From a virus: a DNA stretch of 47,852 nucleotides. Where the stretch lies: positions 1-47,852 of the IMG/VR virus record IMGVR_UViG_3300022925_000041; one strand, given 5' to 3'. Both the position numbers and the translations under genes were made by a program. Under the pieces are notes generated by a model that saw only the letters and a list, made by a program, of their open reading frames with translations, ran no database searches and had not been told where the DNA came from. Numbering within the stretch: position 1 is the stretch's first letter; the number at the start of each line of letters is the position of its first letter. This document shows, one piece after another, positions 34,652 to 40,524 of this stretch.

Positions 34652-34705
34652 ATGAATCAGACTATCAAAGCAGTATCAACGAGAGTTGGTACTCATGGCT
34701 TATAG
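34652..34705 (+). CDS. 17-residue upstream peptide overlapping iscU start
   Basis: ATG at 34652 to TAG at 34703-34705 encodes MNQTIKAVSTRVGTHGL. It has the strong SD (aaaggag, 34638-34644) that iscU itself lacks, and it ends 10 bases inside iscU. This geometry suggests translational coupling or a leader peptide. It is too short for homology to help. Confidence 0.35.
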   Translation: MNQTIKAVSTRVGTHGL

Positions 34706-35075
34706 TGATAAAGTATTAGATCATTACGAAAATCCTCGCAATGTAGGTAAAATGAATGATAACGACTCAGATGTGGGTACAGGCATGGTAGGTGCTCCCG
34801 CATGTGGAGACGTTATGAGATTGCAAATTAAAGTAAATGACGAAGGAGTTATTGAAGATGCTAAGTTTAAAACGTATGGGTGCGGGTCTGCAATTGCATC
34901 AAGTAGTCTCCTCACAGAATGGGTCAAAGGACAAACCCTCGAACAAGCAGAAACAATTAGAAATACTCAAATCGCGGAAGAACTCGCACTCCCCCCGGTC
35001 AAGATCCACTGTTCAGTTTTAGCAGAAGATGCAATCAAAGCCGCAGTCAACGATTACAGAAAGAAACAGCAGTAA
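34695..35075 (+). CDS. iscU: Fe-S cluster assembly scaffold protein
   Basis: The 126-residue IscU is colinear with E. coli IscU. Cluster ligands are Cys37, Asp39 (APACGD), Cys63 (TYGCGSA) and Cys106. The HscA-binding LPPVK at 99-103 is complete. It receives sulfur from IscS, builds 2Fe-2S clusters and passes them on through HscBA chaperones. The start is the ATG at 34695 (MAYSDKVLDHYENPRNVG); a TTG nine bases upstream adds only three residues. iscS, iscA, hscA and fdx are not in this window, so the phage protein must use host partners. Retention of LPPVK implies a host with an ISC/HscBA system. Confidence 0.97.
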   Translation: MAYSDKVLDHYENPRNVGKMNDNDSDVGTGMVGAPACGDVMRLQIKVNDEGVIEDAKFKTYGCGSAIASSSLLTEWVKGQTLEQAETIRNTQIAEELALPPVKIHCSVLAEDAIKAAVNDYRKKQQ

Positions 35076-35235
35076 GTCTCCATGTAAAGGCATATGCAAT
35101 TTAGATTTTGAAACACATCAAGTATGTCAAGGTTGCGGGAGAACAATAGATGAAATTGCTAATTGGTCGATATATACTAACGAAGACAAAATGCTAATAA
35201 ATGAAAAAGCAACCCAACGATTACAAGGATTTTAA
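35029..35235 (+). CDS. DUF1289-family Cys-rich small protein
   Basis: The 68-residue protein matches the DUF1289 pattern: SPCKGICNLDFETHQVCQGC, then GRTIDEIANW (in the family typically CxGCxRTxxEIxxW). The four Cys (in CKGIC and CQGC) probably bind a metal or Fe-S cluster. The function of the family is unknown. The only upstream start is the ATG at 35029, which makes it overlap iscU by 47 bp in another frame. The first about 16 residues before SPCKGIC may be dispensable. It also overlaps the next gene by 35 bp. Close packing with iscU suggests a related role. Confidence 0.85.
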   Translation: MQSKPQSTITERNSSKSPCKGICNLDFETHQVCQGCGRTIDEIANWSIYTNEDKMLINEKATQRLQGF

Positions 35236-36178
35236 AACAGAAATGGATATGACTCCCAAAGGATTCGGTTTACCAAAAAAACTTTGGAGACAACTTTTAA
35301 AGTATCGCAATAAAACAGTAGATAAATGTGCATCTGATGAAATGTTTAGTAAGATGCCATTCTATAATGCATATATGCAACTACATCCAGTTAGAGATTT
35401 TCAATACACATTCAATTCATGGGGATTTCGTGCTGATTACAACTATGAAGATTTAAATGTAGACGGTAAAAAAGCAAAAATCATACTAGCAATCGGTGAT
35501 AGTTTTACTATGAATGTTGGTGGACCGTTAGAACATAGTTGGCCTAGTCAGTTACAAGAACGTTGTAATATCCCAATTCTTAATGGTGGAGTAGATGGTT
35601 TGGGTCCTGATTCTTATCATCTTATCGTAGACAAAATGAGAAAGTACTTTGATGTGCAACATACATTTTGTTTGTTTAATTTACATGGTGGAGCCTCAGC
35701 AGATCAACTAGCAGATGCTAATTCTACAGAACAAAAAATACATATCTTAAAAGAATACGAATGGCCAATTGGATCTGAAATCGCATTTATTCCACCTTGG
35801 TGCTGGAACCCTGATATGCGAAAAATTTTGCTATCACATTTTCCAGATGCATTTGATTATATGAGACAGATTCCATTAGTTTGGAAAGACATACCTTATG
35901 ATGTCTTTATGTTAATGGCACAACAAGATTATCAAACATATTCTAATAGCAACTGGCCTTCATTAGATGCTATCTATACACAATTAGCAGGACACAATCA
36001 TATGGATAACATGTTAAGTGATGTAGATAGACATTTCTTTATGAAACAACTTACTGAAAGATGCGGTGGGTATGCCTATCGTAACAGAGACTTTAGACAT
36101 ATGAGTGAACAAACAAACGGGTTTGTTGCTGATTATTTTTACGAGAAACTAGATCCAAAATTTATAAAACTTAGATAG
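35201..36178 (+). CDS. SGNH-hydrolase-like protein
   Basis: The 325-residue protein has a block I motif AIGDSFTMNVGG (GDS nucleophile, residues about 98-105) and a block II-like Gly in PILNGGVDGLGPDSY. A candidate C-terminal Asp-His is in RDFRHMSEQTNGFVADYF. A GxND block is not obvious (FCLFNLHGGA lies at the expected place), so catalysis is less certain than for the gene at 5203. An alternative start is the ATG at 35243, which has aagga at 35225-35229 upstream and avoids the overlap. No signal peptide. Acyl or acetyl esterase activity on glycans is the general family expectation; the substrate is unknown. Confidence 0.6.
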   Translation: MKKQPNDYKDFKTEMDMTPKGFGLPKKLWRQLLKYRNKTVDKCASDEMFSKMPFYNAYMQLHPVRDFQYTFNSWGFRADYNYEDLNVDGKKAKIILAIGDSFTMNVGGPLEHSWPSQLQERCNIPILNGGVDGLGPDSYHLIVDKMRKYFDVQHTFCLFNLHGGASADQLADANSTEQKIHILKEYEWPIGSEIAFIPPWCWNPDMRKILLSHFPDAFDYMRQIPLVWKDIPYDVFMLMAQQDYQTYSNSNWPSLDAIYTQLAGHNHMDNMLSDVDRHFFMKQLTERCGGYAYRNRDFRHMSEQTNGFVADYFYEKLDPKFIKLR

Positions 36179-36198
36179 TTAATAAGGGGACATATCTA

Positions 36199-36315
36199 AT
36201 GAGTGCAAGACGTAGGTTTACGAATCGGGTGCGATCCAACCAACAACGGAATCGTAGAATTCAGTTTTCTAATCAGAAAAAGAAAGTTAAAATTGAAGTA
36301 AAATCTAGTCAGTAA
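36199..36315 (+). CDS. Small highly basic protein (38 aa)
   Basis: ATG at 36199 with aagggga at 36183-36189 upstream; stop TAA at 36313-36315. The product is Arg/Lys/Gln-rich (SARRRFTNRVRSNQQRNRR, then KKKVKIEVKSS). The strong RBS and position favour a real gene. The charge suggests nucleic-acid binding, but no family is recognised. Its end overlaps the minus-strand peptide at 36305-36388 by 11 bp. Confidence 0.6.
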   Translation: MSARRRFTNRVRSNQQRNRRIQFSNQKKKVKIEVKSSQ

Positions 36316-36388
36316 CTAATTTTATTACTTTGTTTAATCTTCCTGCTTTCATCATTTTATGAAAGTCTTTCCATAATCTTTTTACCAT
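36305..36388 (-). CDS. Small basic peptide (27 aa), coupled to upstream periplasmic gene
   Basis: On the minus strand an ATG at 36388 lies one base beyond the stop of the gene at 36390-36701. It encodes VKRLWKDFHKMMKAGRLNK plus a short tail, ending TAG at 36305-36307. gagagg precedes it within the upstream gene. The size and basic composition make it a tentative call. Confidence 0.4.
   Translation of the reverse strand: MVKRLWKDFHKMMKAGRLNKVIKLVTD
36346..36365. terminator. Hairpin between convergent small genes
   Basis: CTTTCAT (36346-36352) pairs with ATGAAAG (36359-36365) over six bases. There is no clean T-tract on either side, so only weak termination is expected. It falls inside the minus-strand 27-aa frame. 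Confidence 0.25.
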
Positions 36389-36389
36389 A

Positions 36390-36701
36390 TTAAGCAATCC
36401 TCTCTACATTTGTAAATCTACAAGTACGGAAGCCTTCTCTATGATATAGTTTAAATTCATTACTGAATTCGTCCTGAAACCCTACTTTATATCTTGCTGA
36501 ATAATTGCAATGTCTAGGTTTTACTATATCACCTTTAAGGTAACTGTCATCTTTCATGTGAAAGTATATTGAATTATCTTTGGTAAAAATGATTTGTTGT
36601 ACTTCATCTTTTTTGATAACAATTTTTTCTTTGGTTTCATCAGTTGCATATGAAGGTACTGACAGACCAAATAATAGTGCTAAAGTTAATGTATATTTCA
36701 T
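36390..36701 (-). CDS. Small secreted/periplasmic protein of unknown function
   Basis: The 103-residue protein has a clear Sec signal peptide (MKYTLTLALLFGLSVPSYA, cleavage after residue 19). The mature part of about 84 residues is beta-rich with two Cys (PRHCNYSAR and FRTCRFTN) that could form a disulfide in the periplasm. RBS aagggga lies just upstream (minus strand). It is divergent from the peroxiredoxin gene across a 145-bp gap holding inverted repeats. The family is not recognised. Targeting the periplasm fits the other envelope-directed genes of this region. Confidence 0.75.
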   Translation of the reverse strand: MKYTLTLALLFGLSVPSYATDETKEKIVIKKDEVQQIIFTKDNSIYFHMKDDSYLKGDIVKPRHCNYSARYKVGFQDEFSNEFKLYHREGFRTCRFTNVERIA

Positions 36702-36722
36702 GTGTTCCCCTTATTACAGTTG

Positions 36723-36752
36723 TGTAACAGTTTTGTTACAAATTTGTTACAT
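36723..36752. promoter_or_regulatory. Inverted/direct TGTAAC-GTTACA repeats in divergent intergenic region
   Basis: TGTAAC (36723-36728) and GTTACA (36735-36740) form a palindrome with a six-base centre, and GTTACA recurs at 36746-36751. They lie between two divergent genes, where an operator would be expected. The binding protein is unknown. Confidence 0.35.
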
Positions 36753-36846
36753 ATAAGTATATATGCCTTTTGGCGCCAAAAAAATATTTTTATACTCAAA
36801 TTTCATGTTAAATACTACACAATTATATTACTACAGGAGGAATAAA

Positions 36847-37368
36847 TTGAAAACAGTAGGCGATAAATTTCCAGCATTTTCACTGCAAGGAATAAATGAA
36901 AACAATGAGTTTGTACAAGTTAACGTAGACGAAGGTTATACCCCGCACAAAAAAGATTGGTCTGTGGTATATTTTTATCCAAAAGATTTTACATTTATTT
37001 GTCCAACTGAAATTGCAGGTATGGACGTGTTAGCAGAACACGCAAATGTTATCGGTATCTCTGGAGACAATGAATTCTGTAAACTGGCTTGGAAAAAGGA
37101 TAATGAATTAATAGGAAATATTAATCATTGTTTGGCTGCCGATTGTGGTCTTGGATTATCACATGAATTGGGTATTGTAAATGAAGAAGCAGGTGTTGCA
37201 TATCGTGCAACGTTTATCTTTGATAAAGATAGAACTATTCAACACGTATCTATCAACGCATTAGATACAGGAAGAAACGCACAAGAAATCCTACGAACTT
37301 TAAAAGCATTACAAGCAGGTGGATTGACCGGTTGTGCTTGGGACGAAGGCGACGAATTACTAGGCTAA
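36847..37368 (+). CDS. AhpC/TSA-family peroxiredoxin
   Basis: The 173-residue thiol peroxidase detoxifies H2O2 and organic peroxides. The active-site signature PKDFTFICPTE gives peroxidatic Cys52 with Pro45 and Thr49 (PxxxTxxC). The conserved Arg is in YRATFIFDKDR. A second Cys near the C terminus (GLTGCAWDEGDE) is a candidate resolving Cys, so a typical 2-Cys mechanism is likely. The start is the TTG at 36847, because aggaggaa (36835-36842) stands immediately before it; upstream codons in the frame lack homology and an RBS. tRNA-Ser begins 8 bp downstream, so both are probably on one transcript. Confidence 0.92.
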   Translation: MKTVGDKFPAFSLQGINENNEFVQVNVDEGYTPHKKDWSVVYFYPKDFTFICPTEIAGMDVLAEHANVIGISGDNEFCKLAWKKDNELIGNINHCLAADCGLGLSHELGIVNEEAGVAYRATFIFDKDRTIQHVSINALDTGRNAQEILRTLKALQAGGLTGCAWDEGDELLG

Positions 37369-37376
37369 AATAAATC

Positions 37377-37466
37377 GGAAGATTGGCAGAGTGGTTGAAT
37401 GCACTGGTCTTGAAAACCAGCATACGAGAGATCGTATCGAAGGTTCGAATCCTTCATCTTCCGCCA
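37377..37466 (+). tRNA. tRNA-Ser (anticodon UGA), CCA encoded
   Basis: The 7-bp acceptor GGAAGAT/ATCTTCC is present, with anticodon loop CTTGAAA (TGA at 37411-37413), a long variable arm (ATACGAGAGATCGTAT) as in class II tRNAs, T-arm GAAGG-TTCGAAT-CCTTC, discriminator G and CCA at 37464-37466. It reads UCA, frequent in this AT-rich genome. Confidence 0.96.
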
Positions 37467-38018
37467 TTACTTTTTACCGATTAACATAAATCGGTTATAA
37501 CTAGAACTTCCATAATCAAAATGTTTTGTTTCTGAATATAAAAGTTCTGACATTGGAAATCTTTCTTGTAATGACCCAATACTAGTACACGGATTCGATA
37601 CAAGCCAAGGTTTTTTATGTTCTGTAACATCACTGGACTGAATACATACTAATGCATTTGGGTCAACATTATTAAACCAATCGTCTTTCATATGCTCTAC
37701 ACTACAGTTAATTACTACATTATGTCCTTGTAAATTGTAGGTATCTGCGTTTGCACATGTATTTCTAATCTGTGAATCTGTGCCTAACATAAAGCCCTGA
37801 CATAGCATATCAGCGCCTCTAATCGCCTCTGAGTCAATATCTATGCCTAAGATGTGTTGATACTTGTTTTTATTACGAGTTAAAAGCATAAAACCTAATA
37901 AATTATACCAGCACCCGGGCACTGCAACTACAGCATCTTTTGGTATATACGGTTCGATAGTTTCACACAACCAAAGTTTAGATTGTGTTTGACCATGTGA
38001 AAAAGATAATGGATCCAT
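37467..38018 (-). CDS. Class I SAM-methyltransferase-like protein
   Basis: The 183-residue Rossmann-like protein has a strand/turn AVVAVPGCWYNLLGFML in the motif I position (GxG degenerate), the acidic end of strand 2 in HILGIDIDSEAI, and a motif IV-like strand NVVINCSVEHM. The SAM-binding Gly motif is not canonical, so activity is uncertain and the substrate unknown. The stop codon starts on the base next to the CCA of tRNA-Ser. It lacks a Shine-Dalgarno sequence and has ATTAAATA five bases before the ATG. It is divergent from the tRNA-Thr promoter region. Confidence 0.6.
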   Translation of the reverse strand: MDPLSFSHGQTQSKLWLCETIEPYIPKDAVVAVPGCWYNLLGFMLLTRNKNKYQHILGIDIDSEAIRGADMLCQGFMLGTDSQIRNTCANADTYNLQGHNVVINCSVEHMKDDWFNNVDPNALVCIQSSDVTEHKKPWLVSNPCTSIGSLQERFPMSELLYSETKHFDYGSSSYNRFMLIGKK

Positions 38019-38023
38019 AATAC

Positions 38024-38031
38024 TATTTAAT
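38024..38031 (-). promoter_or_regulatory. Late-type box ATTAAATA, 5 nt before ATG (leaderless candidate)
   Basis: The minus strand reads ATTAAATA-GTATT-ATG. Confidence 0.45.
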
Positions 38032-38045
38032 GGGTAAAAAAACCG

Positions 38046-38074
38046 TTGACAAAAAATAATGATGCTGATATAAT
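38046..38074 (+). promoter_or_regulatory. Perfect sigma70-type promoter TTGACA-N17-TATAAT for tRNA/fpr unit
   Basis: TTGACA is at 38046-38051 and TATAAT at 38069-38074, with a 17-base spacer, 23 bases before tRNA-Thr. This is the second complete consensus promoter in the window. Confidence 0.88.
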
Positions 38075-38078
38075 GACT

Positions 38079-38086
38079 ACTAAATA
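38079..38086 (+). promoter_or_regulatory. Late-type box ACTAAATA beside the sigma70 promoter
   Basis: It lies just downstream of the -10 hexamer and 11 bases before tRNA-Thr, suggesting dual early/late transcription of the tRNA unit. Confidence 0.35.
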
Positions 38087-38097
38087 AATGAACAAAT

Positions 38098-38173
38098 GCT
38101 CCAGTAACTCAGTTGGTAGAGTAACTGATTTGTAATCAGTAGGTCGGCGGTTCGAATCCGTCCTGGAGCTCCA
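38098..38173 (+). tRNA. tRNA-Thr (anticodon UGU), CCA encoded
   Basis: Acceptor GCTCCAG/CTGGAGC, anticodon stem ACTGA/TCAGT with loop TTTGTAA (TGT at 38131-38133), T-arm GGCGG-TTCGAAT-CCGTC (one G-T pair), discriminator T, CCA at 38171-38173. It reads ACA. Confidence 0.96.
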
Positions 38174-38190
38174 TATTTTAGAGGGAAAGT

Positions 38191-38403
38191 TTGAACCTTA
38201 AAGAGAAGATTAATGATAGAATGGATCAATTGCAAGCCTGGATGGAGAGCAATTATCATTTAAATCATGCAGAAGAAGTCTACGAACACACTCTTAATAT
38301 CAGTAAGTTTTGGTCTGTTTTGACAGAAGAAGACAGAGAATATATACAGTGTGCCCAAGATGCCATCGAAGAATCTACTCCATGGGGAGATCCAAATAAA
38401 TGA
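38191..38403 (+). CDS. Small acidic conserved-type protein between tRNAs
   Basis: The 70-residue helical protein has segments MDQLQAWMESNYHLNHAEEV and SKFWSVLTEEDREYIQCAQD. From memory, proteins with this late DREYI-CAQDAIEE pattern are found as small hypothetical genes in marine T4-like phages. The start is the TTG at 38191 with agggaaag just upstream; the next ATG (38221) would lose ten residues. It sits 17 bp after tRNA-Thr and ends three bases before tRNA-Ala, so it is transcribed within the tRNA unit. Function unknown. Confidence 0.7.
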   Translation: MNLKEKINDRMDQLQAWMESNYHLNHAEEVYEHTLNISKFWSVLTEEDREYIQCAQDAIEESTPWGDPNK

Positions 38404-38406
38404 AAG

Positions 38407-38482
38407 GGGGCCGTAGTTCAGTTGGGAGAACGTCTGGTTTGCAACCAGAAGGTCGGCGGTTCGACCCCGCCCGGCTCCACCA
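38407..38482 (+). tRNA. tRNA-Ala (anticodon UGC), CCA encoded
   Basis: Acceptor GGGGCCG/CGGCTCC contains a G3-U70 wobble pair, the alanine identity element. Anticodon loop TTTGCAA has TGC at 38440-38442. T-arm GGCGG-TTCGACC-CCGCC, discriminator A, CCA at 38480-38482. It reads GCA. Confidence 0.95.
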
Positions 38483-38498
38483 GTGTTCAAAAAGTTTT

Positions 38499-38585
38499 GC
38501 CCGAGTGGTGGAATTGGTAGACACAAGGGACTTAAAATCCCTCGACCTTACGGTCATGCCGGTTCAAGTCCGGCCTCGGGTACCA
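38499..38585 (+). tRNA. tRNA-Leu (anticodon UAA), CCA encoded
   Basis: Acceptor GCCCGAG pairs with CTCGGGT (terminal G-U). Anticodon loop CTTAAAA has TAA at 38533-38535. The long variable arm (CGACCTTACGGTC region), T-arm GCCGG-TTCAAGT-CCGGC, discriminator A and CCA at 38583-38585 are present. It reads UUA. Confidence 0.95.
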
Positions 38586-38590
38586 ATCAC

Positions 38591-39304
38591 ATGTTAAAAG
38601 AAAAAGTAATACAAGTCAATCATTGGTCTGATCGCACATTTAGTTTTAGAACAACTAGAAGTGAATCGTTCAGATTTAACTCAGGTGAGTTTGCAATGAT
38701 TGGACAAAAAGTAGACGGTAAAAATGTATTACGTGCTTATAGTATTGTTAGTCCTGATTGGGCTGAATATTTAGAATTTCTAAGTATTAAAAATGTAGGG
38801 CCTTTAACTAATCAACTTAGTACAGTAGAAGAAGGCGCAGAAGTATTGTTGCTTCCAAAATGCACTGGAACATTGCGTGATACTTTTCTTACTGAAGGTG
38901 GTAAAAGATTAGTATTGTTGGCAACAGGAACAGGTCTTGCCCCTTTCATGTCAACTATAAGAGATATTAATTTAATAGAAGCCTATGATAAAATTCATTT
39001 AGTTCATAGTGTAAGACACAGAGACGATCTTGCTTACAATGATGAATTATTGTCTACGTTTGCAGACGAACCTGATTTAAATGAGTTGTTAAAAGATAAA
39101 CTAGAGTACACTTCACTAGTTACAGGCGAAGGAGATCAACGTATAGATGCAAGATTTATACAAGCAGATGATCGGGTAATGGCATGTGGTAATTTACAGT
39201 TTAATTATGATGTCGTTGAATGGTGTAAAGCATTAGGCATGACTGAAGGATCAAATAGAGAACCTGGCCAGTTCGTTATTGAAAAAGCATTCGTGGATCA
39301 ATAG
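38591..39304 (+). CDS. fpr: Ferredoxin/flavodoxin-NADP+ reductase
   Basis: The 237-residue FAD enzyme of the E. coli Fpr type moves electrons between NADPH and ferredoxin or flavodoxin. The FAD-binding motif RAYS is at residues 48-51, and the NADP-binding segment LLATGTGLAPF is at about 109-119. CGNLQFNYDVVEW forms the last nucleotide-binding turn, and the C terminus is QFVIEKAFVDQ. The length agrees with bacterial Fpr (about 248). The start ATG lies five bases after the CCA of tRNA-Leu with no RBS; the open frame continues upstream through the tRNA but that part is not coding. It could drive Fe-S assembly and NrdB cofactor repair via host ferredoxin. Confidence 0.9.
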   Translation: MLKEKVIQVNHWSDRTFSFRTTRSESFRFNSGEFAMIGQKVDGKNVLRAYSIVSPDWAEYLEFLSIKNVGPLTNQLSTVEEGAEVLLLPKCTGTLRDTFLTEGGKRLVLLATGTGLAPFMSTIRDINLIEAYDKIHLVHSVRHRDDLAYNDELLSTFADEPDLNELLKDKLEYTSLVTGEGDQRIDARFIQADDRVMACGNLQFNYDVVEWCKALGMTEGSNREPGQFVIEKAFVDQ

Positions 39305-39309
39305 CCAAT

Positions 39310-39335
39310 AAAAAGCAGACCGAAGTCTGCTTTTT
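39310..39335. terminator. Bidirectional terminator between convergent genes
   Basis: AAAAAGCAGAC / GTCTGCTTTTT is an 11-bp stem with a CGAA tetraloop (39321-39324). The A-tract and T-tract make it work on both strands, for fpr (plus) and the 39348-39569 gene (minus). Confidence 0.93.
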
Positions 39336-39347
39336 AATATTCTAAAT

Positions 39348-39569
39348 TTACTCTTTTGTAAATAAATGAATTAATATGATTGCTACTAATAGTCCAACTA
39401 GTCCGGATTCACCGAGAGTGTTAACTAAGTTTAGCAATCCGCCGACAACATCGACACCCATTAGGTCACCGAATAGAATGCCTGCTAAAACACCAAGACC
39501 TAATAGGCCCATAAAGATGCTTGTTAGTCCTTTGACCAAGTCATTGACTATTGCTATTACATTATTCAT
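39348..39569 (-). CDS. Two-TM membrane protein, holin-like
   Basis: The 73-residue protein has two hydrophobic segments (GLTSIFMGLLGLGVLAGILF and GLVGLLVAIILIHLF) separated by a Gly/Asp/Asn-rich turn, with a short charged end (FTKE). The RBS aggagg is very strong. Size and topology fit class II holins, but no family motif proves it. It is also compatible with a small inner-membrane accessory protein. It is the distal gene of a minus-strand pair with the methyltransferase at 39695. Confidence 0.7.
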   Translation of the reverse strand: MNNVIAIVNDLVKGLTSIFMGLLGLGVLAGILFGDLMGVDVVGGLLNLVNTLGESGLVGLLVAIILIHLFTKE

Positions 39570-39623
39570 ATTGAGTCCTCCTCAAATATTTTGCATTATT
39601 GCATTTCCTCACTAATATTTAGT

Positions 39624-39675
39624 GGATTTAAGGATGTTTATAAAGAAGTATACTTAAATCCTTGGATTTTCAAGG
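39624..39675. other. Two nearby inverted repeats in intergenic gap
   Basis: GGATTTAAG (39624-39632) / CTTAAATCC (39653-39661) has a 20-base loop, and CCTTG (39660-39664) / CAAGG (39671-39675) a six-base loop. They overlap and could form alternative structures in the mRNA between the genes at 39695 and 39569. No terminator-like T-tract on the minus strand. Confidence 0.35.
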
Positions 39676-39694
39676 AAAAAACGGGTAAAAATGT

Positions 39695-40324
39695 TTATAA
39701 TTTCTTAATAACCCACATTTTTGACTCTGCTGTTGCATTATTATCAGGTAATACAACAAATGGTTCTGTAACTTCATCAACAATAATTTTATTATCTTTT
39801 TCTAGTTGTAATATCTTATCAGCAAATCCATATGATTCATAAATGTTTTCTCCAATAGAACAAATTAAATGTCCACCTGGCTTGAGTATTCTAAACACTT
39901 CATCTAATATCGGCGCTCTCATATGTCCTCTGCAAAAAAAGCCAGTACACATAATTGCATCAATACTATTTGAATCGATTACGTCTATTGGCTTTGTCAA
40001 GTCTGCTTCGGTTAATGTTTGATATATCTTTTTCTTTTCTGCTTGTGATAACATACTAGTAGAATAATCTATACCATGTAAATCAGTATATCCTTCTTCA
40101 TGTAGAGTTTTTCCTACGTAGCCTGAGCCACAAGCCAAGTCTAAAATTTTAGCAGTTTTGTAAACCCACTTAGAAAAAAGTTCTTTTATATACCTATTAT
40201 ATGCATATCCATATTCGACCATTTCATCGTCATAACATTTAGACCAGCCGACATATAGATTTTTTAATTTTGAGTTGTCGGTTTCCTCATAGGTAACCTT
40301 CAACCAATTGATTTTATCTTCCAT
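39695..40324 (-). CDS. Class I SAM-dependent methyltransferase
   Basis: The 209-residue protein is of the UbiE/Methyltransf_11-like type. Motif I AKILDLACGSGYVGKTL (residues about 57-73), the strand 2 acid in HGIDYSTSML, motif IV-like DAIMCTGFF, and RILKPGGHLICSIGE (post-motif III) are all present and canonical. The substrate is unknown; small-molecule or lipid/protein targets are as likely as nucleic acid since there is no target-recognition domain. RBS aggag precedes the ATG. A TATAAATA box lies 50 bases upstream. It would use SAM that the phage MetK could supply. Confidence 0.85.
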   Translation of the reverse strand: MEDKINWLKVTYEETDNSKLKNLYVGWSKCYDDEMVEYGYAYNRYIKELFSKWVYKTAKILDLACGSGYVGKTLHEEGYTDLHGIDYSTSMLSQAEKKKIYQTLTEADLTKPIDVIDSNSIDAIMCTGFFCRGHMRAPILDEVFRILKPGGHLICSIGENIYESYGFADKILQLEKDNKIIVDEVTEPFVVLPDNNATAESKMWVIKKL

Positions 40325-40374
40325 TTTATCTCCTATAGATAATTAGTTAATTGCCAGTCGACACCTGACACATT

Positions 40375-40382
40375 TATTTATA
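40375..40382 (-). promoter_or_regulatory. T4-type late promoter TATAAATA
   Basis: An exact consensus on the minus strand (TATTTATA on plus), 50 bases upstream of the methyltransferase ATG. Confidence 0.6.
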
Positions 40383-40406
40383 GAGTACATGGAGAGTTTA
40401 AAATTT

Positions 40407-40435
40407 TTGTAAATGTTGCTGTTTATTAGTATAAT
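40407..40435 (+). promoter_or_regulatory. Sigma70-like promoter TTGTAA-N17-TATAAT
   Basis: TTGTAA is at 40407-40412 and a perfect TATAAT at 40430-40435, with a 17-base spacer, 89 bases before the ATG at 40525. Confidence 0.55.
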
Positions 40436-40458
40436 ACTATTTTAAACACCGTTTTTTG

Positions 40459-40466
40459 ACTAAATA
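40459..40466 (+). promoter_or_regulatory. Late-type box ACTAAATA
   Basis: It is 58 bases before the ATG at 40525 and downstream of the sigma70-like promoter, giving the same early-plus-late pairing as at 38046-38086. Confidence 0.35.
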
Positions 40467-40524
40467 ATAACACGGAAAAGCATTTATGCTATTTCGTAAG
40501 GAAAAATCTAATGGAGGAAACAAT

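Noticed and set aside
36763-36846. ATG-started extension of the peroxiredoxin
   Set aside because: No homology or RBS, whereas aggaggaa stands directly before the TTG at 36847.
38260-38557. Minus-strand open frames of 88 and 60 codons over the tRNA region
   Set aside because: They run antisense through tRNA-Ala and tRNA-Leu; the products resemble the typical false proteins called over tRNA genes.
38483-38590. N-terminal extension of fpr through tRNA-Leu
   Set aside because: The extension is the translated tRNA. The Fpr homology begins at the ATG at 38591.
33496-39304. Possibility that this block is bacterial chromosome or a chimeric assembly
   Set aside because: The metabolic genes are flanked and interleaved by phage-type genes, late boxes and small overlapping genes with the same AT-rich composition. 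No junction is visible.
39591-39842. 83-codon plus-strand frame over the methyltransferase 3' end
   Set aside because: No RBS and unnatural composition; it mostly covers the intergenic hairpins and antisense sequence.
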